A stretch of DNA of 64,000 bases from Paraburkholderia ginsengiterrae (GTDB lineage: Bacteria > Pseudomonadota > Gammaproteobacteria > Burkholderiales > Burkholderiaceae): the NCBI RefSeq assembly GCF_001645125.1, contig NZ_LXKA01000371.1, positions 62,001 through 126,000 on the forward strand. Reading direction: 5' to 3'. Of the stretch, positions 1 through 9,391 are shown piece by piece. How positions within the stretch are numbered: the stretch's first letter is position 1; every line of letters starts with the position of its first letter. A program made the translations under genes and the position numbers. The notes under the pieces are model-generated. The model saw nothing but the letters and a program-made list of their open reading frames with translations, made no database searches and had not been told where the DNA came from.

Positions 1-134
1 ATACGTCCGTCGTAGAACAGCGTGCGTTTGATGAAGCGCTGCCCAATGACCTTGACGAAGAAGTCAACGTCCCCTTGCGCAGTCGACGTGCAGAGCGTGA
101 TGTGGTGGAGCCCACGGATTAGCCCAGTTTCCAT
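1..134 (-). CDS. PcpA/LinE-type ring-cleaving dioxygenase (VOC fold), N-terminal fragment
   Basis: Only the first 44 codons are inside the window; the gene continues off the left edge. Reading the minus strand from the ATG at 134 gives a start of the form METGLIRGLHHITLC followed by a DVDFFVKVIGQRF segment. This resembles my memory of PcpA-family (chloro)hydroquinone 1,2-dioxygenases, whose first VOC module begins with LHHIT and supplies an iron-ligand histidine. An AGGAG ribosome site lies just upstream of the ATG. The family opens hydroquinone-type rings. The neighbouring LysR gene on the same strand and the FAD hydroxylase nearby fit a hydroquinone route. Family assignment is fairly good; the substrate is inference. 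Confidence 0.7.
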   Translation of the reverse strand, partial: METGLIRGLHHITLCTSTAQGDVDFFVKVIGQRFIKRTLFYDGR

Positions 135-287
135 TGCGTCTCCTAGTTGATGAACAGCCCATCCGGCACAACTTCTTTAGAGCCGGTAGGCATGGGAGCG
201 AGTATGGATAAGGGGGGAAAGAAGCGCCACCCTCTTCGCTGAATGGGCTGCATGCCGAATCAGCATGAAACTAGGAAAGTGAAGGCG

Positions 288-1265
288 TCAGCCGCCCAGC
301 GTCGTCGAATCGGGAGGAGCAAGCCCGTCGACGCCCTCGAGACCATCAGGATTGGCCAGCAAAGTGTAGATCAAATCCCGGAACCACTTGTTCGCGGAGT
401 CCTTGTGGAAGCGCTCGTGCCAGAATTGCCGCACGGTGAAACCAGGGATATCGACGGGCAATTCCAGGACCTGGGCGCCAAGGAGTTGTGAAATCTGCTC
501 GCCTGCTCGCCGGGAGACGGTGAAGAGCGCGTCTGAGCTCGGGAGTGTAGTGATTGCTGTAAGGAAGTTCGGGACAATGACCGCGAAGCGCGCGGCGGGA
601 ATATTTTCCAACAAGAAGCGTTCCAAGGCTTCATAACCAGTCGGAAGTGGAGCAACCAACGCGTGAGAAGCGGACAAATAGTCACTACGCGTCAGGTTCC
701 CATGTATCGTCGGATGCGCGCGGCGCACGAGACAAACATAGTCGGAGTAATACAAGCGCCGCTGGTAGAACGCTTGCCGGTTGACAGCGAAGCTGCCCAC
801 GGCCACGTCCACCTCGCCCTGCTCCAGCATTTCATCGACCCCGTGACGCGGAGCATTGGTAGCCCGGACGCGAATTCCCGGTGCATTCCTCGACAGGAAT
901 GAAAGCAGCTTTGGCAATAGGAAGGCAGCGCCAAAATCCGTTGCCGCAAAACTGAACGTGCGGGACGAAGTAGCAGGGTCGAAGTCGGTCGAGCCCTCTA
1001 GCGCCTCCTGCATCAGCTGAATCATCAAGGCAATCTTTGGGGCAAGTTCATGCGCTCGCGGCGTCGGCGACATGCCGCCAGATACCCGCACGAATAAAGG
1101 GTCACCAAAATACTGCCGCAACCTTGCGAGCGACTGACTCACTAGCGGCTGGCTCATTCCGAGACTGTCACCCGCTACCGTGAGACTACCTTTGCGCATA
1201 ACCGCGTCGAACACGACCAACAGCCGTAAATCGAGCGACGCAGCGAGACCATTGCTGACTGTCAC
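288..1265 (-). CDS. LysR-family regulator, NahR/PcpR-like
   Basis: About 325 residues. It has an N-terminal winged helix-turn-helix (LDLRLLVVFDAVM..., then SLTVAGDSLGMSQPLVSQSL) followed by a LysR effector-binding domain. I chose the GTG at 1265 because GGGAGG (minus strand, 1274-1279) sits 8 nt upstream; an in-frame ATG at 1301 and a longer start at 1358 lack a good ribosome site. The 'LRLLVVFDAVM' opening is typical of the NodD/NahR/PcpR branch, whose members often control aromatic catabolic genes. It lies upstream of the PcpA-type dioxygenase on the same strand (153-bp gap) and is divergent from the porin-hydroxylase pair, so it probably controls one or both. Confidence 0.85.
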   Translation of the reverse strand: MTVSNGLAASLDLRLLVVFDAVMRKGSLTVAGDSLGMSQPLVSQSLARLRQYFGDPLFVRVSGGMSPTPRAHELAPKIALMIQLMQEALEGSTDFDPATSSRTFSFAATDFGAAFLLPKLLSFLSRNAPGIRVRATNAPRHGVDEMLEQGEVDVAVGSFAVNRQAFYQRRLYYSDYVCLVRRAHPTIHGNLTRSDYLSASHALVAPLPTGYEALERFLLENIPAARFAVIVPNFLTAITTLPSSDALFTVSRRAGEQISQLLGAQVLELPVDIPGFTVRQFWHERFHKDSANKWFRDLIYTLLANPDGLEGVDGLAPPDSTTLGG

Positions 1266-1465
1266 CGCTGAGACCTCCCTTGATTTCGCAGCGATCCTCA
1301 TATACCAGCGCTTGCACGTCAATAGGGAAAGACCTTGACCGCTGCCAAGGACGCGCATTCATATTTGGCATAACGTGAATGCAGGTTCATGTGTCGACAG
1401 CACGCGGTTGGCCCGTTAGTTTGCTAGGAGCAGCAAACGACAAACAGAACGGGTTTAGGAGACAA

Positions 1466-2629
1466 ATGAGCAAATCGATCATCAAGGTTGTGGTGCTTGC
1501 TTCAGCGATAACCATGACCGCAGCCGCACATGCGCAAAGTTCAGTGACACTCTATGGGATCATCGACACTGGGATTGACTGGGAGAACCACGTTGCCAAT
1601 GGACCTGGACAAAAAACCTCCAGTGGCTCTGCTGTTCGCATGACATCCCTGTCATCTTCACTACCATCGCGGTGGGGACTGAGAGGCGATGAAGACCTCG
1701 GCAACAACTTGCATGCGATCTTTGAACTCGAGAACGGATTTTCGCCCAGCACGGGCGTTCTGGAGAACGGCGGGCGTCTGTTTGGACGCTCAGCGTGGGT
1801 CGGTGTGCAAACACCTTATGGTACGGTTAAATTCGGTCGGCAAATCAACATGACCTATGTTGGGCTACTCAGAAGTACCGTGTTGGGCCCCAGCCTGTAT
1901 TCCATCGCCTCGCTTGATCCGTATTTGCCGAACGCACGCTCCGATAACGCGGTTAGCTACCTCGGCACTTATCAGCACTTCGTCCTGGGCGCAACATACA
2001 GCTTTGGGCGCGATGCTGCTTCCGTACCGTCAGCAACAGGTGGCGCATCGTTCAGTCCGAGTGCATCGAATTGCCCAGGCAACGTGGCAGGTGACACGCT
2101 CGCGTGTCGCCAGATCACTGCGCTGGTCGGATACTGGGGCGACAACGTAGGCGGCCAACTTGTCTATGACGAACTACGCGGGGGGCCGGGAGGACTGCCC
2201 AATAGTGTGGCATTCGATCCGTCGTCGCCAATCCTGTTGCGCAGCAGCGCAGACAAGACCACTCGCTATATGGCGAGCGGCTACGTCAAATACGGCAACT
2301 TCGACATCGAAGGTGGCGTAATTCATCGTCGGACAAAAACACAATCAACGTATGAGACAAATATCTTCTACGGAGGCGTGTCTTATCGACTTCGCCCCGA
2401 TCTGATTTTCGACGGTGAAGTTTCGCGTATCACCACGACTGATCATGAAAACGCCAATTACTATGTCTTAAGGTCAACATATCTTCTATCAAAGAGGACA
2501 TCGATCTATTCGATGCTCGGCTTCGCACAAAACAATAGCCACGCTTCCTACTCAGTCGGCTCGGGGTATTTCACGACGCCAGGCGCAAAGCAGGTTGGTT
2601 TGTTGTTCGGATTTCAGAACCGATTCTGA
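1466..2629 (+). CDS. General porin, Burkholderia Gram-negative porin family
   Basis: About 387 residues. The start is the ATG at 1466 with AGGAG at 1457-1461; an in-frame start at 1379 would add 29 residues with no function. A signal peptide (lysine, hydrophobic core, AHA|QS cleavage) is followed by the SSVTLYGIIDTGIDW opening typical of 16-stranded trimeric porins of beta-proteobacteria. The last residue is phenylalanine (QNRF), as needed for outer-membrane assembly. It is closely similar in sequence to the porin at 21911-23080. The FAD hydroxylase begins 55 bp downstream with only a hairpin between, so the two are probably co-transcribed. Its likely role is uptake of aromatic acids. Confidence 0.92.
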   Translation: MSKSIIKVVVLASAITMTAAAHAQSSVTLYGIIDTGIDWENHVANGPGQKTSSGSAVRMTSLSSSLPSRWGLRGDEDLGNNLHAIFELENGFSPSTGVLENGGRLFGRSAWVGVQTPYGTVKFGRQINMTYVGLLRSTVLGPSLYSIASLDPYLPNARSDNAVSYLGTYQHFVLGATYSFGRDAASVPSATGGASFSPSASNCPGNVAGDTLACRQITALVGYWGDNVGGQLVYDELRGGPGGLPNSVAFDPSSPILLRSSADKTTRYMASGYVKYGNFDIEGGVIHRRTKTQSTYETNIFYGGVSYRLRPDLIFDGEVSRITTTDHENANYYVLRSTYLLSKRTSIYSMLGFAQNNSHASYSVGSGYFTTPGAKQVGLLFGFQNRF

Positions 2630-2634
2630 GGGAC

Positions 2635-2655
2635 GCCGGGGAGCGCTTCCCCGGC
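2635..2655 (+). promoter_or_regulatory. Intercistronic hairpin between porin and hydroxylase
   Basis: A perfect 8-bp stem (GCCGGGGA / TCCCCGGC) with a 5-nt loop lies just after the porin stop. No T-run follows, so it is probably not a full terminator. It may stabilise the porin mRNA or reduce read-through into the hydroxylase gene. Confidence 0.5.
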
Positions 2656-2684
2656 ACGATTAAACGCATCACTAGGAAAGCAAC

Positions 2685-3893
2685 ATGCATCAAGATGAAA
2701 GAATCGCGATTATTGGCGCGGGGCCCGTTGGCCTGACGACAGCACTTGGGCTCGCGCGTCGCGGCGTGCCTTGCGTCGTCTATGAGTCACTGAGCACACT
2801 TGCCCGCGAACAGCGTGGCGCTGCCTTTCACCCGCCTACGCTTGAAATGCTACATGAGCTCGGCCTAGGCGAAGCTCTCATGCACATGGGCCTGCGCATA
2901 CCTGTCTGGCAGATGAGAGACCGCGTCAATGGCATCTACGCAGAATTTGATCTCGGATCGCTCGCTGACGTGACGAAATTTCCGTTCCGATTTCATTTGC
3001 CACAACACTACCTCTCTGCTGCTCTTCTCGACGAGCTGCGACGACATCCACTCGTAGAGATCCGTTTCGGCGAAACGCTCGAGCGCGTAGAGCTGGAGGA
3101 CAAGTCAGTGCGCCTCATCTTCTCGACGGAAAACGAGCACCGCGAGACACGTGTACCGTGGGTCGTTGGCGCCGATGGTGCACGCAGTACGGTTCGCAAG
3201 ACGGGAGGCTTTGAATTCGACGGCTTCACATGGCGCGAGAAATTTCTGGTGACGAATGTTCATAACGCACTCGAAACACTCGGCTATACGGGTACAGCGT
3301 ACGTTTCAGATCCGGATGCGTGGGCTGTCGTGCTGAAGCTCTACGACGATGCATGTGATGATCTGTGGCGCGTCGCAATGCCCGCCGATCCACATGTTGA
3401 AGACGAGGTCCTCCTTGAACCTGAAAACGTCCAGCGCCGCTTGAGAGAGGTGCTCGGCAGCGATATGACCTTTTCCGTGGCCTACTCTGGGACCTACCGC
3501 GTGCATCAACGCGTTGCGGATACTTTCTTCAAGGGGCGAATTCTCCTTGCTGGAGACGCTGCACACATCAATAACCCAATCGGCGGCTTTGGCCTCAACG
3601 GCGGCATACACGATGCCTGCAATCTCGCACCCAAACTCGCAGACGTATGGGAGGGGCTCGCCGGAGAAGATGCGTTGGAGCTCTATTCGCGCCAGCGCCG
3701 TACGGTCGCGCTCGAAGTCGTACAGAAGAATAGCATTCGGAACAAAAACTTGATGGACGAACACGATCCCAATGTTCGCCTTCGCAACCAGCAAGCGATG
3801 CACGAGATTTCTCTCGACCCACAAAAGAGTCGAGAATATCTCATGGAAACGTCTATGCTGAGTTCGATCGTACGCGCCGATCAGATCTGCTGA
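2685..3893 (+). CDS. FAD-dependent aromatic-ring hydroxylase (class A flavoprotein monooxygenase)
   Basis: 402 residues. Three family motifs are visible: an N-terminal GxGxxG FAD fingerprint (IIGAGPVGLTTALGLA, residues 8-23), the 'DG' motif (GADGARSTVR, near 162-171), and the 'GD' motif (GRILLAGDAAHINNPIGGFG, near 284-303). These enzymes use NAD(P)H and oxygen to hydroxylate, sometimes with decarboxylation, phenolic acids in the cytoplasm. Beside a PcpA-type dioxygenase it could make a hydroquinone; that substrate is inference. It is preceded by a porin gene and ends at a strong terminator, giving a two-gene unit. UbiH-like or MhpA-like roles are alternatives, but ubiquinone synthesis is unlikely in this setting. 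Confidence 0.85.
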   Translation: MHQDERIAIIGAGPVGLTTALGLARRGVPCVVYESLSTLAREQRGAAFHPPTLEMLHELGLGEALMHMGLRIPVWQMRDRVNGIYAEFDLGSLADVTKFPFRFHLPQHYLSAALLDELRRHPLVEIRFGETLERVELEDKSVRLIFSTENEHRETRVPWVVGADGARSTVRKTGGFEFDGFTWREKFLVTNVHNALETLGYTGTAYVSDPDAWAVVLKLYDDACDDLWRVAMPADPHVEDEVLLEPENVQRRLREVLGSDMTFSVAYSGTYRVHQRVADTFFKGRILLAGDAAHINNPIGGFGLNGGIHDACNLAPKLADVWEGLAGEDALELYSRQRRTVALEVVQKNSIRNKNLMDEHDPNVRLRNQQAMHEISLDPQKSREYLMETSMLSSIVRADQIC

Positions 3894-3967
3894 CGACGCC
3901 ATCTCGAATTTTCCAAATATCAGCTGTACCATCCCCCGAAAATTTGCCCCCCACAGACTAATGTCAC

Positions 3968-4004
3968 AAAGGCAGGGTTCCGAGTTGTGTGGAACCCTGC
4001 CTTT
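3968..4004 (+). terminator. Rho-independent terminator after the FAD hydroxylase
   Basis: A perfect stem of about 14 bp (AAAGGCAGGGTTCC pairing with GGAACCCTGCCTTT, 9-nt loop at 3982-3990) is followed by a short T-run. It closes the porin-hydroxylase unit. Confidence 0.9.
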
Positions 4005-4914
4005 TCATTTCAAGCTCCCTATTCACTGCAAACTCCCTCATAGTTACATGATAAATATAAATACCAATCGATCATATACGTGACACACGTTGAGGATGAA
4101 CCGACAGGAGATTTTCTGCTCCATCTCAAGTTCGCTCCACGCCGCACAGCGGCTGCCAGATGAAATTGCAATTCATCTGGTCCGCAGTCTTCTCGAAACG
4201 CGACATTGCATTGCCGATGCAGGCGTTGGCCGATGACACCTCAGAAAGGTCGATACCTGATGCTCATGATGGAAGCAGTCGCGACCGCCAAATCGTTTTC
4301 GGCAGCCTACCCGACAATACATTCTTGAAGCATTCGCGTCCCCCGAATCGCTCGCTTTGCACGGCAGAGGCGACCCGTCTGGTGTCTCCGATTACAGCAT
4401 GGTCAGCTGGTAGCCAAGCAAGAACATTCTTACCAACGTAGCATGAAAAATGATAAAAAATGCCATTGACCGAGCTTCTTTTGCTATCTAAGCAAGGTGC
4501 CGACATTTCCACATAATCGAAAATCGGGAAACTACGATGACAAGTCCACATTGTCCGGGTCGAGACACTCTGAAAGCCCGAAACCTCACCGTGTTCGATG
4601 ATTCAGAGTGTGTTTAATATGACGTGCCACAGAAAGCATGCACGTTGAGACGTTAATTTCCTGTATCCAACACACGGAGATTGGCAGCACATCCAAACAT
4701 GGACAGATGAGTCAGTCGCGCATAGTTTAAACGCACCATCTTTGTCAACTGATCTCGGAGCAGGATCTGGTCGACCGGGCCACGCCTCCATGCTGTGGTT
4801 ACTATGATTCGGAGGAGATACTTCAGTCGCGTTTGAACCGCGGACCCTGCCCGGGAACAAGTTAGAATGCGGCACCGCAATTAGAGAAACGATTTGCGGC
4901 GCCGTCCTTAACTA
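4005..4914. other. Gene-poor spacer, 0.9 kb
   Basis: No convincing gene on either strand. Short open frames at 4160-4441 (+) and 4603-4875 (-) show no recognisable motif or good ribosome site. Mixed composition suggests decayed sequence between the hydroxylase and the tannase, which converge on this spacer. Confidence 0.5.
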
Positions 4915-6807
4915 CTAGCTACAGGTAAAACTCGACGCCGCGCCGACCGGCCCTCCGCGGTAAGTGAGCTTCGACGGATACATGCAGATCGGGCGAGTGA
5001 TCGTTGCATCCTGGCTCTGCAAGGGAATCTTATCTGGCGCCACACCGTTCTCAACCCAATTCTTCAGCTGGGCGTACAGCTGATTGAGAGCAAGCTGCGG
5101 CGGATCCGCAGGCGGACTCACACCGGTAATTCCATTCACGGAGACGCCGGCACAGTGTCCCATCCCGGGGATAAGGAACAAGCGATAGAAGTTCTGGGTC
5201 GCCGCAACTCCCCCCATTCCGTTCGCCACATTGGCGAAGTAGCTGATCGACCCTTGGGGGGGGATCAACGGATCGGCCATGCCATGAAACGTAATGAGCT
5301 TGCCATTGTGGGCCTTGAAACCTGAAAGGTCCGTGCTGTCGGTATTGATGTTGCCAAACACCGTGTTCAGAGCCACTCCCTGAGCGAAAGCAGACGCAAG
5401 ACTCGCATACGACAGCGACATCCAGCCATTCGCCGTTCCGTTTCCGGTGGCGTTCTGGAAGAACGGTGACGCGAGGCTCGGCTTCTGCAGTTCAAGCGCA
5501 ACCTGCTGCGTAGCAAATGGAATCGGCATCGGCACACCATTCGCCGAGTCAGCAACTGCCAGGCCAGTCCCACCAGCGGTCAATTGCGCCCCTCGGGGAT
5601 AGCCGAACCAGAGCTGGTTCGGCTGCAATTGTTCCGCGAAGCCAGTCGCCTGCTGGGGTGCAGGAACACTGCCATCGGTCGTCATACCATACCAGATCTT
5701 GTTTACCGCTCTTGCCTGCACGGTCGTCACGCACGCGCTCGTTGTGTTGGTTCCCCCACTCGAGGTACACAGCACGGATTTGTCCTGTGTTGGATCATAG
5801 TTACATGAGGCCGCGTCACTAATGAAGCCGTCATGCTGCCCCGTAAGCGTTGTGTCACACGCACTGACGGCCGAAGACGAAACGAGGTTAACCTGGGCTG
5901 GCGTCAGGACTACACCACCCAGATCTTGCTGCATAACGACTTGCGGGAAAAGTTGAGCTGTCTGGAACCGGGACATGTTGGCTGCGGCGTCCCCGGCAAG
6001 AATTCCGTCGAAGTCATCCGGGAAACTTTGTGCCTCCTCCAGTCCCTGCCGGCCACCGGTCGAGCACCCGTCCCAATACGAATATTTGGCCGGCGCTGAA
6101 TAATAGGCCGTAGCTAGCGCCTTCGTCTGCACGGCCATTTGATGAATGCTTCGACTTGTGAAATCCGTCGCAAGGGTAGTATTGATGCTGCCGTCCGGAT
6201 TCATCAGGAAGGAGCCGTCCAAAACGCTGCTAATCGGATTGAAGGAGATATGGCCAGTGTCGGTAATAGCACTGACTGCGCCCTCCACCCCCGCGACGTC
6301 TGCGGCCGTTCCGGACACACCCAGTGCCATGATGCCACCAACGTCTGTAAGCGAGCTTATCTGGGGATAGCCAGCAAATCCACCGCCACCAAGTACGTGA
6401 ATCCGACCATTCCAGTTAGCTGTGGACGGCAGCCAAACTTCGACCCCAATACCCGCTGAAGTGGAGGGCGCGCCGGCAGGTCCGGGATTGCCGGGGCCAA
6501 CGTTAAGTTTCACGAGGCACTCGTCATTTGCTGCGGTGACACCTGATGCTTTCCCGTTCAAGTTGATATCATCGCCTTTTTTGAAGGCCTTCACGAGAGT
6601 CACCGTCGTGTTTGCGTCGGGCTTGAATGCCGTCTTCATGGAATCGTCGCACGTCAGCGGCTTGGCAGCGGCGGCCGTTTGAGAGCCGGCGATCGAGCCC
6701 CCGCTGCACGCAGCAAGCACAACAACGCCTGTGCAAATTGCAGCGAGAAGTGGCACACCCACCCTTACCCTGTATCGATACACGAAAGAATCTTGACTTT
6801 GTCTCAT
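4915..6807 (-). CDS. Tannase / feruloyl esterase family lipoprotein
   Basis: 630 residues. The start ATG at 6807 has AGGAG 8-9 nt upstream. A membrane-spanning signal with a lipobox (LAAC, Cys34) predicts a secreted lipoprotein. The serine-hydrolase triad is visible: nucleophile Ser249 in G-C-S-T-G-G, an Asp in GMADPLIPP and a His in GMGHC. The Cys beside the Ser and the Cys beside the His are the pair that forms the conserved disulfide holding the triad together in this family. Tannases release gallate, and feruloyl esterases release ferulate, from plant esters; both products could feed the downstream aromatic pathways here. A DsbG-like gene directly upstream on the same strand (61-bp gap) fits the need for that disulfide. 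Confidence 0.93.
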   Translation of the reverse strand: MRQSQDSFVYRYRVRVGVPLLAAICTGVVVLAACSGGSIAGSQTAAAAKPLTCDDSMKTAFKPDANTTVTLVKAFKKGDDINLNGKASGVTAANDECLVKLNVGPGNPGPAGAPSTSAGIGVEVWLPSTANWNGRIHVLGGGGFAGYPQISSLTDVGGIMALGVSGTAADVAGVEGAVSAITDTGHISFNPISSVLDGSFLMNPDGSINTTLATDFTSRSIHQMAVQTKALATAYYSAPAKYSYWDGCSTGGRQGLEEAQSFPDDFDGILAGDAAANMSRFQTAQLFPQVVMQQDLGGVVLTPAQVNLVSSSAVSACDTTLTGQHDGFISDAASCNYDPTQDKSVLCTSSGGTNTTSACVTTVQARAVNKIWYGMTTDGSVPAPQQATGFAEQLQPNQLWFGYPRGAQLTAGGTGLAVADSANGVPMPIPFATQQVALELQKPSLASPFFQNATGNGTANGWMSLSYASLASAFAQGVALNTVFGNINTDSTDLSGFKAHNGKLITFHGMADPLIPPQGSISYFANVANGMGGVAATQNFYRLFLIPGMGHCAGVSVNGITGVSPPADPPQLALNQLYAQLKNWVENGVAPDKIPLQSQDATITRPICMYPSKLTYRGGPVGAASSFTCS

Positions 6808-6868
6808 ACAATCATCTCCTAGCCTCTATATGGCTGCTTTGTTAATTTTGTCGCCCGGCATTTGACTC

Positions 6869-7792
6869 TTATCGAAAGCGATCGAGACTCCTGTCGGTCT
6901 GGGGCTGCTCTGGAAGGCCACTAATGGTGGCCAGTTCGGATAACGGTGGCATGCCAGATTTCGTCCGAATGGCACCGCGACTGTCTTTCCAGACAAAAGT
7001 CGGTGTCCCGTGGCCACCGAATGCGTCCATCAGCGCACGATTGGCCGTCAGGGCACTGAGCGTTCCTGGTTTCGCCACCGACAAAGAGGTAATACCGCCT
7101 TCTTCTGCCGAAGCGACAAATCCTGTTTCGTTAATTTCAAGCGCCCGCGTGGGCTCCTTCGCTTCCAGAATCGCAACTGCGCGTTGGGAAGACGTTGGTT
7201 TGAGAAAGCCGACTGGAATCCACCTCACCTGTAAGCCAGCCTGAATGTAAGGCCGCAAAGCTTTCCATGCGAAGTTGCAGAAGATGCAATTTGGATCGAA
7301 GAAAACGTAAATTACATGCGTCGACGTAACTGGTCCGTCAGTTACATAGCGTGCGCTATCTAGTTGTCTGTACGATGAGGTGAGATCCGGTCGACGTTCA
7401 TAAGTCGAGGCATAAACGGAGGTCAGGTTTCGGCCATTTTCGTCAATGAGTGAACCGACAATGAGATGTTGCCCGTCGGACGTCGTGTAAGCGACAACCT
7501 GGCGACCTTCGCTTGCGAGCACCCAGCCTGCAAGGCCAGCTTCCGCCTTGAAACTCGTGACCACTGTCATGTGTTGCGCGACGAGCTTTCGAATGGGCAT
7601 GGGCAGCTCGGCAGTCGCCGCTGTCTCCGGGGTCTGCGGACTACTTGCTGTTGCTGCGGCGACGCTCACGGGAACGCTTAGAAGTGCCGAGTATCCTAAG
7701 AAGAGCATTAGGACCTTCACTGCGAAACAGGTCGAACGCGTGATTGGCAAAGGTCGAAAAGCTAGAGTATTTCGACCTCCATTGACAATCAT
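6869..7792 (-). CDS. DsbG-like periplasmic thiol:disulfide oxidoreductase
   Basis: About 307 residues from the ATG at 7792; the frame stays open to 8008, but the preferred start is followed by a basic stretch and hydrophobic core (KVLMLFLGYSALLSVPVSVAAA), a good signal peptide. Mature sequence shows a DsbC/G-like dimerisation part and a thioredoxin fold with the active site DPNCIFC, so a CIFC motif replaces the usual CPYC of DsbG. The conserved cis-Pro region appears as GHGTPTFV. Its placement just upstream of the tannase on the same strand suggests it oxidises, isomerises or protects the tannase disulfide. A start without a clear Shine-Dalgarno site is a weak point. Confidence 0.82.
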   Translation of the reverse strand: MIVNGGRNTLAFRPLPITRSTCFAVKVLMLFLGYSALLSVPVSVAAATASSPQTPETAATAELPMPIRKLVAQHMTVVTSFKAEAGLAGWVLASEGRQVVAYTTSDGQHLIVGSLIDENGRNLTSVYASTYERRPDLTSSYRQLDSARYVTDGPVTSTHVIYVFFDPNCIFCNFAWKALRPYIQAGLQVRWIPVGFLKPTSSQRAVAILEAKEPTRALEINETGFVASAEEGGITSLSVAKPGTLSALTANRALMDAFGGHGTPTFVWKDSRGAIRTKSGMPPLSELATISGLPEQPQTDRSLDRFR

Positions 7793-9391
7793 GCTGATGA
7801 ATGATCGCCATTTCACTCTATGCACTGACCTTCTGCACACAATTCCGTGAGGCACTGGCGAAATCAATGCACTACCGCGTATTTCACGAATCAATTCGAC
7901 TCCAAGGGGATTGCACTGCCCCTTGGATCGGAATCGAAAGATCGGCCTGATTCCCCGAACAAACAGCGTCAACATGAGTTGGGACCTCTCCGTGTTTCTG
8001 GAATTCATTAGGATTTCTCAGTGACATCAAAAATATGGAATCACCTAATCCAGACCCCATTCCTTTCAATGCATAAAATTTCCCCAGATCATTGTGGACA
8101 CCAATCCGCCAAGCGAAATCACTTCGCTCGAAATTTCGCCATTCGCAGAATGACTCGACCTAATCTGAACAGATCGGCAAGTTCTCACTTCGCGTCCATT
8201 TCAGTTTGATGAAGATGCTTCATCAGAGATCGGCATGGAAAGTAGAGGCGCATCGAATAAATAGATTAGTTCGACAATTTTTTAAACCAACCTACCAAAG
8301 AAATTAATTTCAAATCCCTCTGGTTTGCCACAACACAAAACCTCCCTTCTCAATCACGATAAATCTCAATATGCGCTTAATCAATTCATCAGTTTAAAAT
8401 CCACGCCACACTAGAAAGTGAATCAAAAATATAGCCATCCGGCACCACTCGGCTTTGGTGGATAAACGCAAATCGCCGGCTACAGGTGGCAATCTTAAAT
8501 TTTAACGCCCAACCTCTTCTGATCATATGAACTTAATGCCGACGCCAACGCGCATGCATGAAGCCTCGTCGACTCGCGGGATTTTCTAGAACTATGGATA
8601 CGTCACTTTTATATTAAATATCGGCATCCTCATAACATTAAAAATCAGATGCACCATCCCGTCGCAATAGGTGTGTACATCTCAACCTAATCAATATGGG
8701 GCGAATGTTAGTGACACGCAGACTGTCGCGCATATAAGGAGCAACCCCTACCCCTCGACCTCGCGCGCTCAATTCTCCGCACGAGACTGCATACAGCCGC
8801 GATTCCCGCACACAATGCAGAAAATGCATAGTTGTTATTAGCGCGTGCCGCGATTCCTGTGCCTCGGACAGAATGCCTCGCTCCGTGCGATTCCAAGAGG
8901 GGCTCGAAGACACGATCGATATTCTTCATTCGATCTCGCCCCCATCGGATAAGCGAAGGATCGCCCGACAGGCTTGCGGATTAGCCATCTCATGACGACC
9001 TAAGCCATACAAAGAGTCCAAAATAGTTTGCGAGTTGTGCGCCGGACCAAGGACGTTGAAGAATCATTCCGTATGACAATCGTTCTCCGCGTGTCCGACA
9101 TTCTTTCCGCACAACATCACTACAGTGAGCGGGCCACGCAACCTGCATTCTGATATCACTGTGTCACGCCAATAGGGCTCAGACATCTTCATTGCAGTAT
9201 GCAAGTTTCGCATCCGTACGATTAGGGTTTGCACATTGATGCTGACAACCAAGTTAGCTAGTCTTGAGTTAGACCCGGAGCATAGGGTCTCAACGCGACA
9301 TAACAAAATTTAGCGCCACGCATGCTCGTGAACTCGCCTGCCAGGCCACGAGGATGCGTCGCTTTCCCGTATTGGACATGGAGACGAAAGA
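7793..9391. other. Long gene-poor, AT-richer spacer, 1.6 kb
   Basis: I find no coding frame with family motifs on either strand; frames at 8021-8209, 8638-8913 and 9064-9306 look random. The stretch from about 8200 to 8640 is notably AT-rich for this window. It must hold the promoter for the dsbG-tannase pair (minus) and for the MFS gene (plus), but I could not assign boxes. Confidence 0.5.

Noticed and set aside
3306-3932. 208-codon minus-strand frame
   Set aside because: Antisense to the FAD hydroxylase, whose FAD motifs are clear.
4160-4441. 93-codon frame downstream of the FAD hydroxylase
   Set aside because: No recognisable fold, poor start, surrounded by stops in all frames; treated as spacer.
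8021-9306. Several short open frames in the 8-9.4 kb spacer
   Set aside because: No ribosome sites, no motifs, compositions typical of random translation.
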